A stretch of 64,000 nucleotides of DNA from Sphingomonas hengshuiensis. GTDB lineage: Bacteria > Pseudomonadota > Alphaproteobacteria > Sphingomonadales > Sphingomonadaceae. The translations under genes and the position numbers were made by a program. Positions 8,428 to 17,169 of the stretch are shown one piece after another. Position 1 is the stretch's first letter. Every line of letters starts with the position of its first letter. The stretch is from positions 4,883,001 through 4,947,000 of the forward strand of contig NZ_CP010836.1 of assembly GCF_000935025.1 (NCBI RefSeq). Direction: 5' to 3'. The notes under the pieces were generated by a model. That model saw only the letters and a program-made list of their open reading frames with translations, did not search any database and had not been told where the DNA came from.

Positions 8428-10055
8428 GTCGCCGTCGGATCGGGCTGATAGTTCCGCTCGCGATACTCGAACCAGTCGAAATCGGCGGGCAGACCCGTGC
8501 CGGCCATGTCCTGGCACGCCATGCCGATGAACGTGCCGGTGAAATTGGGCAGGCCGGGGGCGCTGGCCTCGTCCGACAGGATGCTCGCGTCGAACTGCTC
8601 GGGCAGCCAGTGCCAGTCGCCGCCCTCGCTGCGCCAGCCGAAGCGCAGGCGTTCGTAATCCACCTCGGCGCGCAGTTCGATCGGTCCCTCGGGGATCGCG
8701 ACGGGGGCGCTGAAGGCGTCGGCCTGGGGCGAATCGGGGAGCGCGGACATTACGCGCAGATGGCGGCCCAGCGCGTCGTCATGCGTGATGTGGAAATAGT
8801 GGAACTTGCTCGAATTATAATAGGCGACCAGCCCCGCCGCCTGCTGGAAATGCTGCGGCGTGAAGTCGATTCGGCAGCTTGCCGAATAGCACAAAGCCTG
8901 TTGCCGCCGCGCGACCAGCGCCTGGGTGAACAGGCTGCCGATCGTCTCGCGGCCATAGAGGCGCAGATGGCCGGGTCGCGCGGTGAGGCTGAAGATGCGG
9001 TCGGGGTCCGGCGTGCGCAGCCATTGCAGGTCGAGCGGCAATTCGGGCGCGTCGAAATCGTGGCGTTCCTGCGTGGCGCGGGCGGGCGAGGCGGGTAGCG
9101 TGGGGGTGGGCGCCTCCAGCATCGGCATCCCGCTGCCGTCGAGCGTGTACAGCCAGTCATCCTCGCCCCAGCGCATCGGCTGGAGCGCGGTCTCGCGCCC
9201 CAGCACGCAGCGTCCGCGATTGGGCAGCGGGCGACCGCAGAGATAGGCGATCCAGGTCTGGCCATCGGCGGTATCGACCAGGTCGGCATGGCCCGCGCGG
9301 GCGAGCGGGGCATCGGGGCGGGTGCGGCTGCTGAGGATCTGGCCGTGCGGGTGGAGTTCATAGGGGCCGGCGATGTCGCGCGACCGGGCCATCGTCACTG
9401 CATGGTTCCAGCCGGTGCCGCCCTCGGCAGTGAGGAGATAGTACCAGCCGTTGCGCTTGTAGAGATGCGGCGCCTCGGTCAGGCCCAATGCGGTGCCGGG
9501 GAAGATATTGACGCGCTCGCCGACCAGCCGCTGCTCTTCAGGCGAATATTCCTGGAGGACGATGCCCGCGAAGCGGCTGCGGCCCGGGCGATGGTCCCAG
9601 AGCTGGTTGACCAGCCATTTGCGCCCGTCGTCATCGTGGAACAGCCCGGGATCGAACCCGCTCGAATTGAGCGGCACCGGGTCTGACCAGTCGCCGTCGG
9701 TGGTCTCGCACGTCACCAGATAATTGTGAAAATCGCGCAGGGACGCGCCCGATGCGCCGCCTACCGTGGTGCGGCCATAGCGTTTGACGTCGGTATAGGT
9801 CAGCCAGAAGCGCTCGCCGTCATGGCTGAGATCGGGCGCCCACACGCCGCAGCTATCGGGATCGCCGCGCATGTCGAGCTGCGACGCGCGGACCAGCGGG
9901 CGGCTTAGCAGCGTCCAGTTCGCCAGGTCGCGGCTATGGTGGATCTGGACGCCGGGAAACCATTCGAAGGTCGATGTCGCGATATAATAGTCGTCGCCGA
10001 CGCGGCACAGCGAGGGATCGGGATTGAAGCCGGGAAGGATCGGATTGCGGATCAT
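8424..10055 (-). CDS. xynB: Glycoside hydrolase family 43 beta-xylosidase
   Basis: An enzyme of 543 residues, close to the usual length of GH43 subfamily 11 beta-xylosidases, which release xylose from xylo-oligosaccharides. The N-terminus NPILPGFNPDPS holds the catalytic base Asp. The pKa-modulating Asp is in SGFDPGLFHDDD and the general acid Glu in GLTEAPHLY. The C-terminal 200 residues form the beta-sandwich domain typical of this subfamily. There is no signal peptide, so it acts in the cytoplasm on imported oligosaccharides. The start codon overlaps the stop of the upstream transporter gene (ATGA), indicating translational coupling. Confidence 0.93.
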   Translation of the reverse strand: MIRNPILPGFNPDPSLCRVGDDYYIATSTFEWFPGVQIHHSRDLANWTLLSRPLVRASQLDMRGDPDSCGVWAPDLSHDGERFWLTYTDVKRYGRTTVGGASGASLRDFHNYLVTCETTDGDWSDPVPLNSSGFDPGLFHDDDGRKWLVNQLWDHRPGRSRFAGIVLQEYSPEEQRLVGERVNIFPGTALGLTEAPHLYKRNGWYYLLTAEGGTGWNHAVTMARSRDIAGPYELHPHGQILSSRTRPDAPLARAGHADLVDTADGQTWIAYLCGRPLPNRGRCVLGRETALQPMRWGEDDWLYTLDGSGMPMLEAPTPTLPASPARATQERHDFDAPELPLDLQWLRTPDPDRIFSLTARPGHLRLYGRETIGSLFTQALVARRQQALCYSASCRIDFTPQHFQQAAGLVAYYNSSKFHYFHITHDDALGRHLRVMSALPDSPQADAFSAPVAIPEGPIELRAEVDYERLRFGWRSEGGDWHWLPEQFDASILSDEASAPGLPNFTGTFIGMACQDMAGTGLPADFDWFEYRERNYQPDPTAT

Positions 10056-11341
10056 GCGCCGGGAAGCTCCGTGACGGGGGTGATGCCCTGGGTGTCGATC
10101 GGGGGCCGGACGACGCCCCACAGCACGGCGGCGGCGACGAGGTCGAGCAGGCCAAGCGCGATGAAGAACGGCGCATAGCCGATCTGCGCCACCAGCCCGC
10201 CGATCGCGAGCGAGAACAGCAGCACGCCGAGATTGGCCATCGTCCCGGCCATCCCCGCGACCGTGCCCAGCTCGTCCTTGCGGAACAGGTCGCTCGCCAG
10301 CGTGATGCAGGTCACCGACAGCGTCTGGTGCGCGAACCCGCCCAGGCTGAGCAGTGCGACCGCGAGGTAGAGGTTCGTCGCGAAGGGCACCGCGATCATG
10401 CACGTCATCAGCGCCGCACCCAGCGTGAAGGTCCAGCGCCGCGCATCGATCAGCCCGATGCCGTGCCGCTGGAGCCACAGCACGACGGTCGGCCCGAACA
10501 GGCAGCCCAGCTCGCCCGCGAGAAACGGCAGGAAGGTCGACAGCGCGGTCGCCCCCAGGCTGAACCCGCGCGAGGTGAGGTAGAGCGGCAGCCAGAAGGT
10601 GAGCGTGCCCCAGGTCGGGTCCGCCAGGAAGCGCGGCAGCGCGATCCCCCAGAAATTGCGCCGCCCGAGGATCGAGCGCACCGACGGGCGGACCAGCGAC
10701 GCCTGGGTATGCGCTTCCTGCCCGCTGCGGATATAGTCGCGCTCGGCATCGGACACGCGCGGATGGCTGGCAAGCGGGCGATAGACGGCGAGCCACAGTG
10801 CGACCCACAGGAAGGCGAGCAGCCCGGCGACGACGAACGCCGCGCGCCAGTTCCACACGCTGCTCGCCCAATAGACGAGCAGCGGCGCTGTCGCCGCGCC
10901 GACCGATGCGCCCATGTTATAGATGCCGCCCGCCATCCCGCGCTCGCGCGCCGGGAACCATTCGGACACGACCTTCAGCCCACCGGTATGCGCGGTGCCC
11001 TCGGCAAAGCCCAAGGCGCCGCGCACCGCGAACAGCCACTGCCAGCTCGGTACCAGCCCATGCGCCATGGTCAGCAGCCCCCATCCGGTGGCGAACACCG
11101 CAAAGCCGGTGCGCAGCCCGATGCGATCGAGGATATAGCCGACCAGCGGCTGGAGCATGATCCCCGCCTGGAACGCGCCCGTCACCCAGCTATATTGCTG
11201 TTCGGTGATGTGCAGGTCGGCCAGCATCAGCGGCGCGGCGAAGCCCAACGTGTTGCGCGTCAGGTAATTGACCACGGTGCCGAGCATGACGACGCCGATG
11301 ATTCCCCAGCGCAGGCCGCGGGTGCGTTTCCAGATGCTCAA
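10052..11341 (-). CDS. MFS transporter, probably for xylosides or related sugars
   Basis: A permease of 429 residues with about twelve hydrophobic segments and the MFS loop motif GYILDRIGLRTG between helices 2 and 3. It resembles the hexuronate/anion-cation symporter branch (ExuT-like). Co-transcription and a 4-base overlap with the GH43 gene suggest it imports xylo-oligosaccharides or a related plant sugar; the substrate is inferred from context only. A perfect palindrome of LacI type lies about 30 bases upstream of its start. Confidence 0.9.
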   Translation of the reverse strand: MSIWKRTRGLRWGIIGVVMLGTVVNYLTRNTLGFAAPLMLADLHITEQQYSWVTGAFQAGIMLQPLVGYILDRIGLRTGFAVFATGWGLLTMAHGLVPSWQWLFAVRGALGFAEGTAHTGGLKVVSEWFPARERGMAGGIYNMGASVGAATAPLLVYWASSVWNWRAAFVVAGLLAFLWVALWLAVYRPLASHPRVSDAERDYIRSGQEAHTQASLVRPSVRSILGRRNFWGIALPRFLADPTWGTLTFWLPLYLTSRGFSLGATALSTFLPFLAGELGCLFGPTVVLWLQRHGIGLIDARRWTFTLGAALMTCMIAVPFATNLYLAVALLSLGGFAHQTLSVTCITLASDLFRKDELGTVAGMAGTMANLGVLLFSLAIGGLVAQIGYAPFFIALGLLDLVAAAVLWGVVRPPIDTQGITPVTELPGA

Positions 11342-11371
11342 GCGACTCTCCCCATCGCGGCGTCCCTGCGC

Positions 11372-11387
11372 CCGTTAGCGCTAACGG
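11372..11387. promoter_or_regulatory. LacI-family-type operator palindrome
   Basis: CCGTTAGCGCTAACGG is a perfect 16-bp palindrome with the central CG step typical of LacI-family operators; sugar regulators of Caulobacter and sphingomonads use TAGCGCTA-like cores. It lies 31 bases before the MFS start, where a repressor could block the transporter-GH43 operon. No LacI-type regulator gene is present in the window. Confidence 0.65.
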
Positions 11388-11502
11388 TGGCGGTAAAGCG
11401 CGGCGGTCGCAAGTCGATTGTCGACTCCCAAACGCATTCGACCGATATAGTTGACTAGGAAACCATCCTTCTATAGTCCGCGAACGCAGAAGGAGGTTCC
11501 CA

Positions 11503-11961
11503 TTGTCGACTCGCCCTGTCTCGGACCTTCCCGCGCATATCGGGTTCTGGCTGCGCATGGTGTCGAACCATGTTTCGCATGCGTTCGCGGTCAAGCTGTC
11601 CGCAATGGACGTGACCGTTGCCGAGTGGACGTTGCTGCGCGTCCTCTATGGCAAGCAACCAACCCCGCCGAGCCGGATTGCCGACGAGATGGGGATGAGC
11701 AGGGGGGCGATCACCAAGCTTGCAGACAGGCTGATCGCCAAGTCGTTGGTCGCGCGGAAAGCCAGCACGGACGATGGCCGCAGCCAGACGCTCGCCTTGA
11801 CCGATCGCGGCATCGGGCTCGTGCCGGAACTGGCTGCGCTCGCGGATCGCAACGACGCCGAATTCTTCGAATGCCTGGGGGAAGAGGAGCGCGAGACGCT
11901 GAAACGTCTCCTGCAGGGCCTCGCCGAACGCGGCCATATGACGACGCTTCCGCTGGGGTGA
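11503..11961 (+). CDS. MarR-family transcriptional regulator
   Basis: A DNA-binding regulator of 152 residues with the MarR winged helix: the recognition region PSRIADEMGMSRGAITKLAD (about residues 50-70), then the wing VARKASTDDGRSQTLALTDRG. The start is a TTG placed six bases after a consensus AGGAGG, which decides it. It reads divergently from the MFS-GH43 operon and is followed by the DUF1398 gene after 16 bases, probably as one transcript. The ligand and targets are unknown; regulation of its own cluster is the simple expectation. Confidence 0.88.
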   Translation: MSTRPVSDLPAHIGFWLRMVSNHVSHAFAVKLSAMDVTVAEWTLLRVLYGKQPTPPSRIADEMGMSRGAITKLADRLIAKSLVARKASTDDGRSQTLALTDRGIGLVPELAALADRNDAEFFECLGEEERETLKRLLQGLAERGHMTTLPLG

Positions 11962-11977
11962 CCACGACCGAAAATAC

Positions 11978-12394
11978 ATGGAGAGCCAAATGGACGACCA
12001 TCAGAAGAGGACTGCCCAAGCCTGTATGGAGGCAGCCGAGAGCGACCGGATGCATTTCCCCGACATCATCGGGGCGCTGATGGAAGCGGGGTTCGAAGGA
12101 TATGCGATCGACTATCGGCGGGCGACCGCTACCTATTATCTGCCGGACGGACAGAGCCTGGAACTGGGCGCGCACGCTGTATCCACGCCCGTCGCGCCAC
12201 GGCTGGATGCAGCATGCCTTCAGCAAGCGATCCGGGAAGCGCAGCAACAGCAGCCGGGCTACACCTATCGGGGCTTTTGCGAGAAGGCGGTCTCGGCGGG
12301 CTGCGCGGGCTATGTCGTGTCGTTTTCCGGTCGCCGGGCGCTGTATATCGGGCGGGACGCGGAGACCCATGTCGAGCATTTCCCTCAGCTTTGA
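11978..12394 (+). CDS. DUF1398 family protein
   Basis: A small soluble protein of 138 residues of the DUF1398 type (similar to E. coli YbcV, of unknown function). Family-like features are the helical N-terminus with FPDIIGALMEAGFEGYAIDYRR, the strand TYYLPDGQS, and the C-terminal YRGFCEKAVSAGCAGYVVSF. It follows the MarR gene closely and is likely its co-transcribed partner. No catalytic motif is visible. Confidence 0.75.
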   Translation: MESQMDDHQKRTAQACMEAAESDRMHFPDIIGALMEAGFEGYAIDYRRATATYYLPDGQSLELGAHAVSTPVAPRLDAACLQQAIREAQQQQPGYTYRGFCEKAVSAGCAGYVVSFSGRRALYIGRDAETHVEHFPQL

Positions 12395-12443
12395 GCGCAA
12401 GCGGCGGGATGCGGGCGCAAGGCGGGCGGCGTATACCGGCGCC

Positions 12444-13481
12444 ATGACACAGGACACGCTCTCCGACGACACCGCCTGGGCGGCTTTCGACGCACGCGAC
12501 CGCGCCTATGACGGGCGGGTGATCGTGGCGGTGACGACCACCGGCATCTATTGCCGGCCAAGCTGCCCGGCGCGGCGACCGCTGCGCGAGAATGTCCGCT
12601 TCTTCGCCGATGGCGAGGCCGCGCGGGCGGCGGGATTCCGTGCCTGCCTGCGGTGCAAGCCCGACGAAGTCGCGCGCGACCGGGTGGCGGTGGCGAAGGC
12701 GGTGGCGCTGATCGAGCGGGCCGAGGAGGCGCCGGGGCTCGAGGCGCTGGCGGCGGCGGTCGGCTATGCGCCGCATCATTTCCAGCGGCTGTTCAAGCGC
12801 GCGACGGGGGTGAGCCCCGCCGCCTATGCCCGCGGGTTGAAGGCGCGGCGCGCGGCGGCGGCGCTGGGCGAGGGCGGCAGTGTGACGGAAGCGATTTATG
12901 CGGCGGGCTATTCGGCGCCGAGCCGCTTCTACGAAACCGCGCATGCCCGGCTGGGGATGACGCCGAGCGCGTGGCAGCGCGGCGGGGCGGGGGTGACGAT
13001 CCGCTGGACGATCGCGGCCACCAGCCTGGGGCCGCTGCTGATCGCCGCCACCGACAAGGGTCTGTGCCGCGTGGCGTTCGACGAGGATGCGCTCCAGCTC
13101 GCGCGGCGCTTCCCGGCGGCGGAGATCGTAGCGGGTGGGACGGCGCTTTCCGATCTGGCGGCGCGGGTGGTGGCCGAGGTCGAGACGCCGGGGCGCGACG
13201 CCGACCTGCCGCTCGACGTGCGGGGCAGCGCATTCCAGGAGGCGGTGTGGCAGGCTTTGCGCGCGATCCCGCCGGGCGAGACGCGCAGCTATGCCCAGCT
13301 CGCGGCGGAGGCGGGCAATCCGCGTGCGGTGCGTGCGGCGGGGACGGCATGCGGGGCGAACCCGGTATCGATCGTCATCCCCTGCCACCGCGCCCAGCGC
13401 AGCGACGGGACGATGGGCGGCTATGCATACGGCATCGACCGCAAGATCGTGCTGCGCCGGCGCGAGGGGGTGGAGGAATGA
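12444..13481 (+). CDS. ada: Bifunctional DNA repair methyltransferase and regulator Ada
   Basis: A protein of 345 residues for the adaptive response to DNA alkylation. The N-terminal zinc domain carries four Cys in YCRPSCPARRP and FRACLRCKPDE; the first is the expected acceptor for methylphosphotriesters. An AraC-type helix-turn-helix follows (about residues 85-170). The C-terminal O6-methylguanine transferase has the active-site motif IPCHR with its Cys near residue 315. Start ATG at 12444 matches the family's N-terminus. Its TGA overlaps the ATG of the next gene, so the two are co-translated. Confidence 0.95.
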   Translation: MTQDTLSDDTAWAAFDARDRAYDGRVIVAVTTTGIYCRPSCPARRPLRENVRFFADGEAARAAGFRACLRCKPDEVARDRVAVAKAVALIERAEEAPGLEALAAAVGYAPHHFQRLFKRATGVSPAAYARGLKARRAAAALGEGGSVTEAIYAAGYSAPSRFYETAHARLGMTPSAWQRGGAGVTIRWTIAATSLGPLLIAATDKGLCRVAFDEDALQLARRFPAAEIVAGGTALSDLAARVVAEVETPGRDADLPLDVRGSAFQEAVWQALRAIPPGETRSYAQLAAEAGNPRAVRAAGTACGANPVSIVIPCHRAQRSDGTMGGYAYGIDRKIVLRRREGVEE

Positions 13482-13945
13482 GCTTCGTCATCGCCGGGCT
13501 CGATCCGGCACCGTTCCGGGCGCTGTACGGCCTGCCCGACGCGGCGCTGGCCGCGCGGCGGGCAGTGCGCGTGGTCGCCGATGCGAAGCCGGGCTTTCCA
13601 TGCCGGATCACGCTGGAGGATGCCGCGCCGGGGGAGACGCTGCTGCTCGTCAACTACACGCATCTGCCGGTGGATGGCCCCTATCGTGCAAGCCACGCCC
13701 TATATGTACGCGAAGGGGCCGAGAAACAGGCCCGGTTTGTGGACGAGGTGCCGGAGCAGCTGGCGTCCCGCCTGATCTCGCTCCGGGCTTTCGACCGCCA
13801 CGATCGGATGACAGACGCAGAGGTGGCGGAGGGGTTCGCGCTGGAACCGCTGATCCGACGGATGTTCGCCGATCCCGCAGTCGCCTTTCTCCACGCGCAT
13901 AATGCGCGACAGGGGTGCTTCGCCGCGCGCATCGATCGCGGGTGA
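13478..13945 (+). CDS. DUF1203 family protein
   Basis: A 155-residue cytoplasmic protein of the DUF1203 family, function unknown. Typical blocks are FVIAGLDPAPFRALYGL at the start, PGFPCRITLEDAAPGE, the central LLLVNYTHLPVDGPYRASHA, and a conserved C-terminal LHAHNARQGCFAARI. The start overlaps the ada stop (ATGA), with GGAGG just upstream inside ada. The coupling with ada suggests expression after alkylation stress, but no role in repair can be read from the sequence. Confidence 0.85.
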   Translation: MSFVIAGLDPAPFRALYGLPDAALAARRAVRVVADAKPGFPCRITLEDAAPGETLLLVNYTHLPVDGPYRASHALYVREGAEKQARFVDEVPEQLASRLISLRAFDRHDRMTDAEVAEGFALEPLIRRMFADPAVAFLHAHNARQGCFAARIDRG

Positions 13946-13946
13946 G

Positions 13947-15482
13947 CTATGGCTTCGGCGTTGCGCCCGCTCCCGCCGCGCAGCGATAGACCAGCTTTTC
14001 GTTATACACCGGCGGCAGCGCCGCGCGGAGCGCCTGTTGCTGGGTGGCGAGGCGGGCGCGGGCGGTCTGGTCGGTGCTGCACTGCTTGATCGGCACTTCG
14101 GCGCGGAGCGCGCGCGCGGCCTTCATCTGCTCGGCGGAGAGCAGATAGCGGGTGTTGGTGTAGGTGCGGGTGCCCGGATCATAGTCGAGCACCGACACCG
14201 ACTGGTCCTGGTCGGGGACCAGCACGCGCTGCCAATGCGTGCCCGCCTCGGCATATTGGGTGCGGCCGTTGATGCAGCCATCGGTGCCGATGTCGAGGTC
14301 GACGGTGTCGATCGCCGTCACCGTCACCCGGCTGCGCTCGGGGACCAAGGTGCAGACCATGCGGCCAAGCTCGATCGGGCTGGGCACGGTCGGAGTGCCG
14401 CTGGCGCGCGGCATCGGCATGACCTTGGATTCATCGAACCCCGGGCGGCTGAGGAACAATGCGACGGCGCCGATCATCAGCACCCCCCCGCCCAGCGCGA
14501 CCCAGATCGCCTCGCGCCGGCGATCGCGCGACAGCAACAGCCCGGCGCCGCCGACCGCAAGCGCGCCCAGCACGAGCAGCACCGCGGCGCCCGCCATGAA
14601 ATTCTCGCGCGCGGCTTCGTTGCGGGTGCGCGCCTGGGTGATCGCGTCCTGGCGCGCGGCATCGGCGCGGGCGGCGTCGGCGCGCGATTGCTGGTCGGCC
14701 TCGGCGCGGGCCTTTTCATCGGCGTTGCGTTCGAGCGCCATCTGCTCCTCGACGCTGGTGCAGGGCATCGCGACGGTGGCGAAGGGCTGTTTGGCGGCGG
14801 TCAGGAACGCGGCAAGCTCGGTGCCCGCAATCGCGAAGGCGAAGCTCGAATCGCCTTCGTCGCCGCGCGTGATCGCCGAATTGACCCCGAGCACGCGCCC
14901 GCAGCGATCGAGTAGCGGCCCGCCCGAATTGCCGCGCGCGATGCTCGCGGTGTGGAGCAGCACGCTGGTCCCCTCCAGCGAGCGCAGCCCGGCATAGCCG
15001 CCCTGCGACCGGACGGGCGATTGCGGGGTGATGAAGTCGGCGGCGGAGCGCGCGGTCGCGACATCGACATTGCCGGGATAGCCGAGCGCGATCAACGTCT
15101 CGCCATCGCCGGGCGCGCCCGAATAGAGCGTGAGCGGCGCGAGCCGGATGCCGCTGAATTCGATCAGCGCCAGGTCGCGCTGCTTGTCGATCGCGATCAG
15201 CCGGCCCTGGTACGACTTGTCGCCTTCCGAGGGTACGACGCCGATCACGACATTGTCGGGATAGCGATCCGCCAGTTCGACGACATGCGCGTTGGTGACG
15301 ATGCGGTTGGGCGACACCGCAAAGCCGCTGCCATGGCCGAAGCCGACGACGTCGTCGCCGACGACTGCGATCGTGACGACGCGGACGACGCCGCGCGCGG
15401 ACGCGGAGATATCGTCGGCGCGCGCCGGGGCGGTGCCGAGAAACGCCATCGCCAAGACTAATAGCAGCAGCCGCCGAACCAT
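13947..15482 (-). CDS. Secreted or membrane-anchored trypsin-like serine protease
   Basis: A protein of 511 residues with a signal peptide (residues 1-22, ending ARA) and an S1C-like protease domain (about residues 25-240). The triad is visible: His in VTNAHVV, Asp in KQRDLALIE, Ser in ARGNSGGPLLD. There is no PDZ domain. After an Ala/Glu/Arg-rich helical linker come two hydrophobic segments (about residues 300-320 and 330-350), then a C-terminal periplasmic domain of about 150 residues ending in YRCAAGAG. That last domain is not recognised. It converges with DUF1203, leaving one base between stops. Confidence 0.85.
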   Translation of the reverse strand: MVRRLLLLVLAMAFLGTAPARADDISASARGVVRVVTIAVVGDDVVGFGHGSGFAVSPNRIVTNAHVVELADRYPDNVVIGVVPSEGDKSYQGRLIAIDKQRDLALIEFSGIRLAPLTLYSGAPGDGETLIALGYPGNVDVATARSAADFITPQSPVRSQGGYAGLRSLEGTSVLLHTASIARGNSGGPLLDRCGRVLGVNSAITRGDEGDSSFAFAIAGTELAAFLTAAKQPFATVAMPCTSVEEQMALERNADEKARAEADQQSRADAARADAARQDAITQARTRNEAARENFMAGAAVLLVLGALAVGGAGLLLSRDRRREAIWVALGGGVLMIGAVALFLSRPGFDESKVMPMPRASGTPTVPSPIELGRMVCTLVPERSRVTVTAIDTVDLDIGTDGCINGRTQYAEAGTHWQRVLVPDQDQSVSVLDYDPGTRTYTNTRYLLSAEQMKAARALRAEVPIKQCSTDQTARARLATQQQALRAALPPVYNEKLVYRCAAGAGATPKP

Positions 15483-15561
15483 TCCCGGACCCTTTTCCTT
15501 ACGCCGCCGCTTTCGGGGAAAACTCGGAAGGGTTCAAGCGATGCCGGTAATTTCCGACGTG

Positions 15562-17097
15562 TCAGTCCGGCGCGCCCTCCGCCCCGTCGGCGCCCTCCGG
15601 CGCGTCCGGGTCGGTGTCGGCGCCGGTTTCGGCGGCGGCTGCGGTGTCGCCTGCGTCGATCCTGGCGACCATCGCGGCGGCGCGTTTGGCGAGTCCGCCG
15701 CCGTGCGGGGAATAGACGAGCGGGGTCAGAAGTTCGCGCGCCATCGCGGCATTGCCTTCGCGCAGATACAGCGCGGCGGTATTGATCCGCAGCAGTTGAT
15801 CCTGCGGCGCCAGGGTGAACGCAGTGAGCAGCCCGCGCTTGGCGAGGTCGGTGGGCGGGAAGCCCGGGTCGACGAAGCTGCGATAATAGAGCGTCAGCAG
15901 CTTCGGGTCGTCGGGCTCGCGCCGGTTGCCCGCGGCGATGGTGCGGCGGATCGAGGTCCACAGCTCGGGGCGCTTATCCTTGGCCTGCCGCGCGGTCGCC
16001 ATCTGTGCCATCGCCTTGTACAGATAGCCGTCGGTGCGGGCGGGATCGGCGGCGATCGCGCGATCGGCGGCGGCCTCTGCGGCGCTGAGGTCGCGCGTGT
16101 CATAGGCGGCCTCCGCCAGCACCAGCTGCGCGCCTGCGTCCTGTTCATGCCCGGTCGCGACGCGGCGCGCGGTGTCGTACACGCCCGGCGCGGTGGTGCG
16201 GTTGACTCCCACTTTCGATCGGATGCGTACGTCCATCGTCGCGGCCTCGCCGGCGGTCAGCTTTCGGAGCGTCACCTTGGCGGCGGGGAGCGCCTTGGCC
16301 GCGACGCGATAGCCCGCGAACCGGCCCATCTTGTACCGCTCCAGTTCCTTGTCGAGCAGTTTCAGGTCCCCGAACACTTCGTCGGCCTCGGCCAGCGGCT
16401 TGCCGGCGTTGATCGCCGTCAGGTAGGCGGTGAGCTGTCCCGGACGCTTGCCGCCGAACAACAGATAATGGGTGAGCAGCCAGCCCCGACCGTACAGCCC
16501 CTCGCGCTGGTCGTCGCTGAGCTTGAGGGTTTCGGCGACCAGCAGCTTGTCCGCGCGCAGCCAGTTGCCCGCCATCAGGCCATAGGCCCGGTGTTGCGGC
16601 GGATTGCCGAAGGCGACCGATCCGTCCTTTCCGAAGGTGGCGGTCGCCATCGCCTCGGCAAAACCCTCGATATACCACGCCGGATAGACGGTGTTCGGCG
16701 AGACGCTCCACATCAGGTGATGGGCATATTCGTGCAGTAGCACCGCGCGGGGACTGAGCGCCGACCGTGAGGATTGCGGCACGATCGCCAGCGACCCGCC
16801 GCCGCGCGGGATGTAAAAGCCTGCTGCGGATCGGTCGCCGGACAGCTTTGCCACATCGCCGGTGTCGTCGACGACATAGACGGTCAGGCGGTTGGGCCGG
16901 GCAACCGGCTGGTCGGGGCGGCCGGCGATCAGGCGGACTGCCGCATCGAAACGTTCCAGCTCCGTGGCAAATTCGGTCAGCCGTTCGGGGCGCTGGTCGG
17001 CATAGACGATGAAATGCGGCGTCACCGCTTCGTGCCAGTCGGCGCGCGCGAGGATCGGAAACGCAAGCAGGACGACAGCAAATAGCGTGCGAATCAT
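15562..17097 (-). CDS. Exported HExxH metallopeptidase-like protein with TPR-like region, copy 1
   Basis: A protein of 511 residues with a signal peptide (residues 1-19). The N-terminal half has the zinc motif HEYAHH (about residues 127-132) with YIEGFAEAMA about 20 residues later, which fits a peptidase-MA-like gluzincin where the Glu of EGFAE would be the third ligand. The C-terminal half holds TPR-like helical repeats (AEAAYDTRDLSAAEAAADRA). The tail is acidic and Asp/Gly-rich. The next gene upstream on the same strand is a clear paralogue of the same architecture. Substrate unknown. Confidence 0.7.
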   Translation of the reverse strand: MIRTLFAVVLLAFPILARADWHEAVTPHFIVYADQRPERLTEFATELERFDAAVRLIAGRPDQPVARPNRLTVYVVDDTGDVAKLSGDRSAAGFYIPRGGGSLAIVPQSSRSALSPRAVLLHEYAHHLMWSVSPNTVYPAWYIEGFAEAMATATFGKDGSVAFGNPPQHRAYGLMAGNWLRADKLLVAETLKLSDDQREGLYGRGWLLTHYLLFGGKRPGQLTAYLTAINAGKPLAEADEVFGDLKLLDKELERYKMGRFAGYRVAAKALPAAKVTLRKLTAGEAATMDVRIRSKVGVNRTTAPGVYDTARRVATGHEQDAGAQLVLAEAAYDTRDLSAAEAAADRAIAADPARTDGYLYKAMAQMATARQAKDKRPELWTSIRRTIAAGNRREPDDPKLLTLYYRSFVDPGFPPTDLAKRGLLTAFTLAPQDQLLRINTAALYLREGNAAMARELLTPLVYSPHGGGLAKRAAAMVARIDAGDTAAAAETGADTDPDAPEGADGAEGAPD

Positions 17098-17169
17098 GCG
17101 AACCCTCTCATTTTACGGGGATTCTAGCGCGAAATCCGGGAGGATACTTGGACGATTGCGACATGCGCC

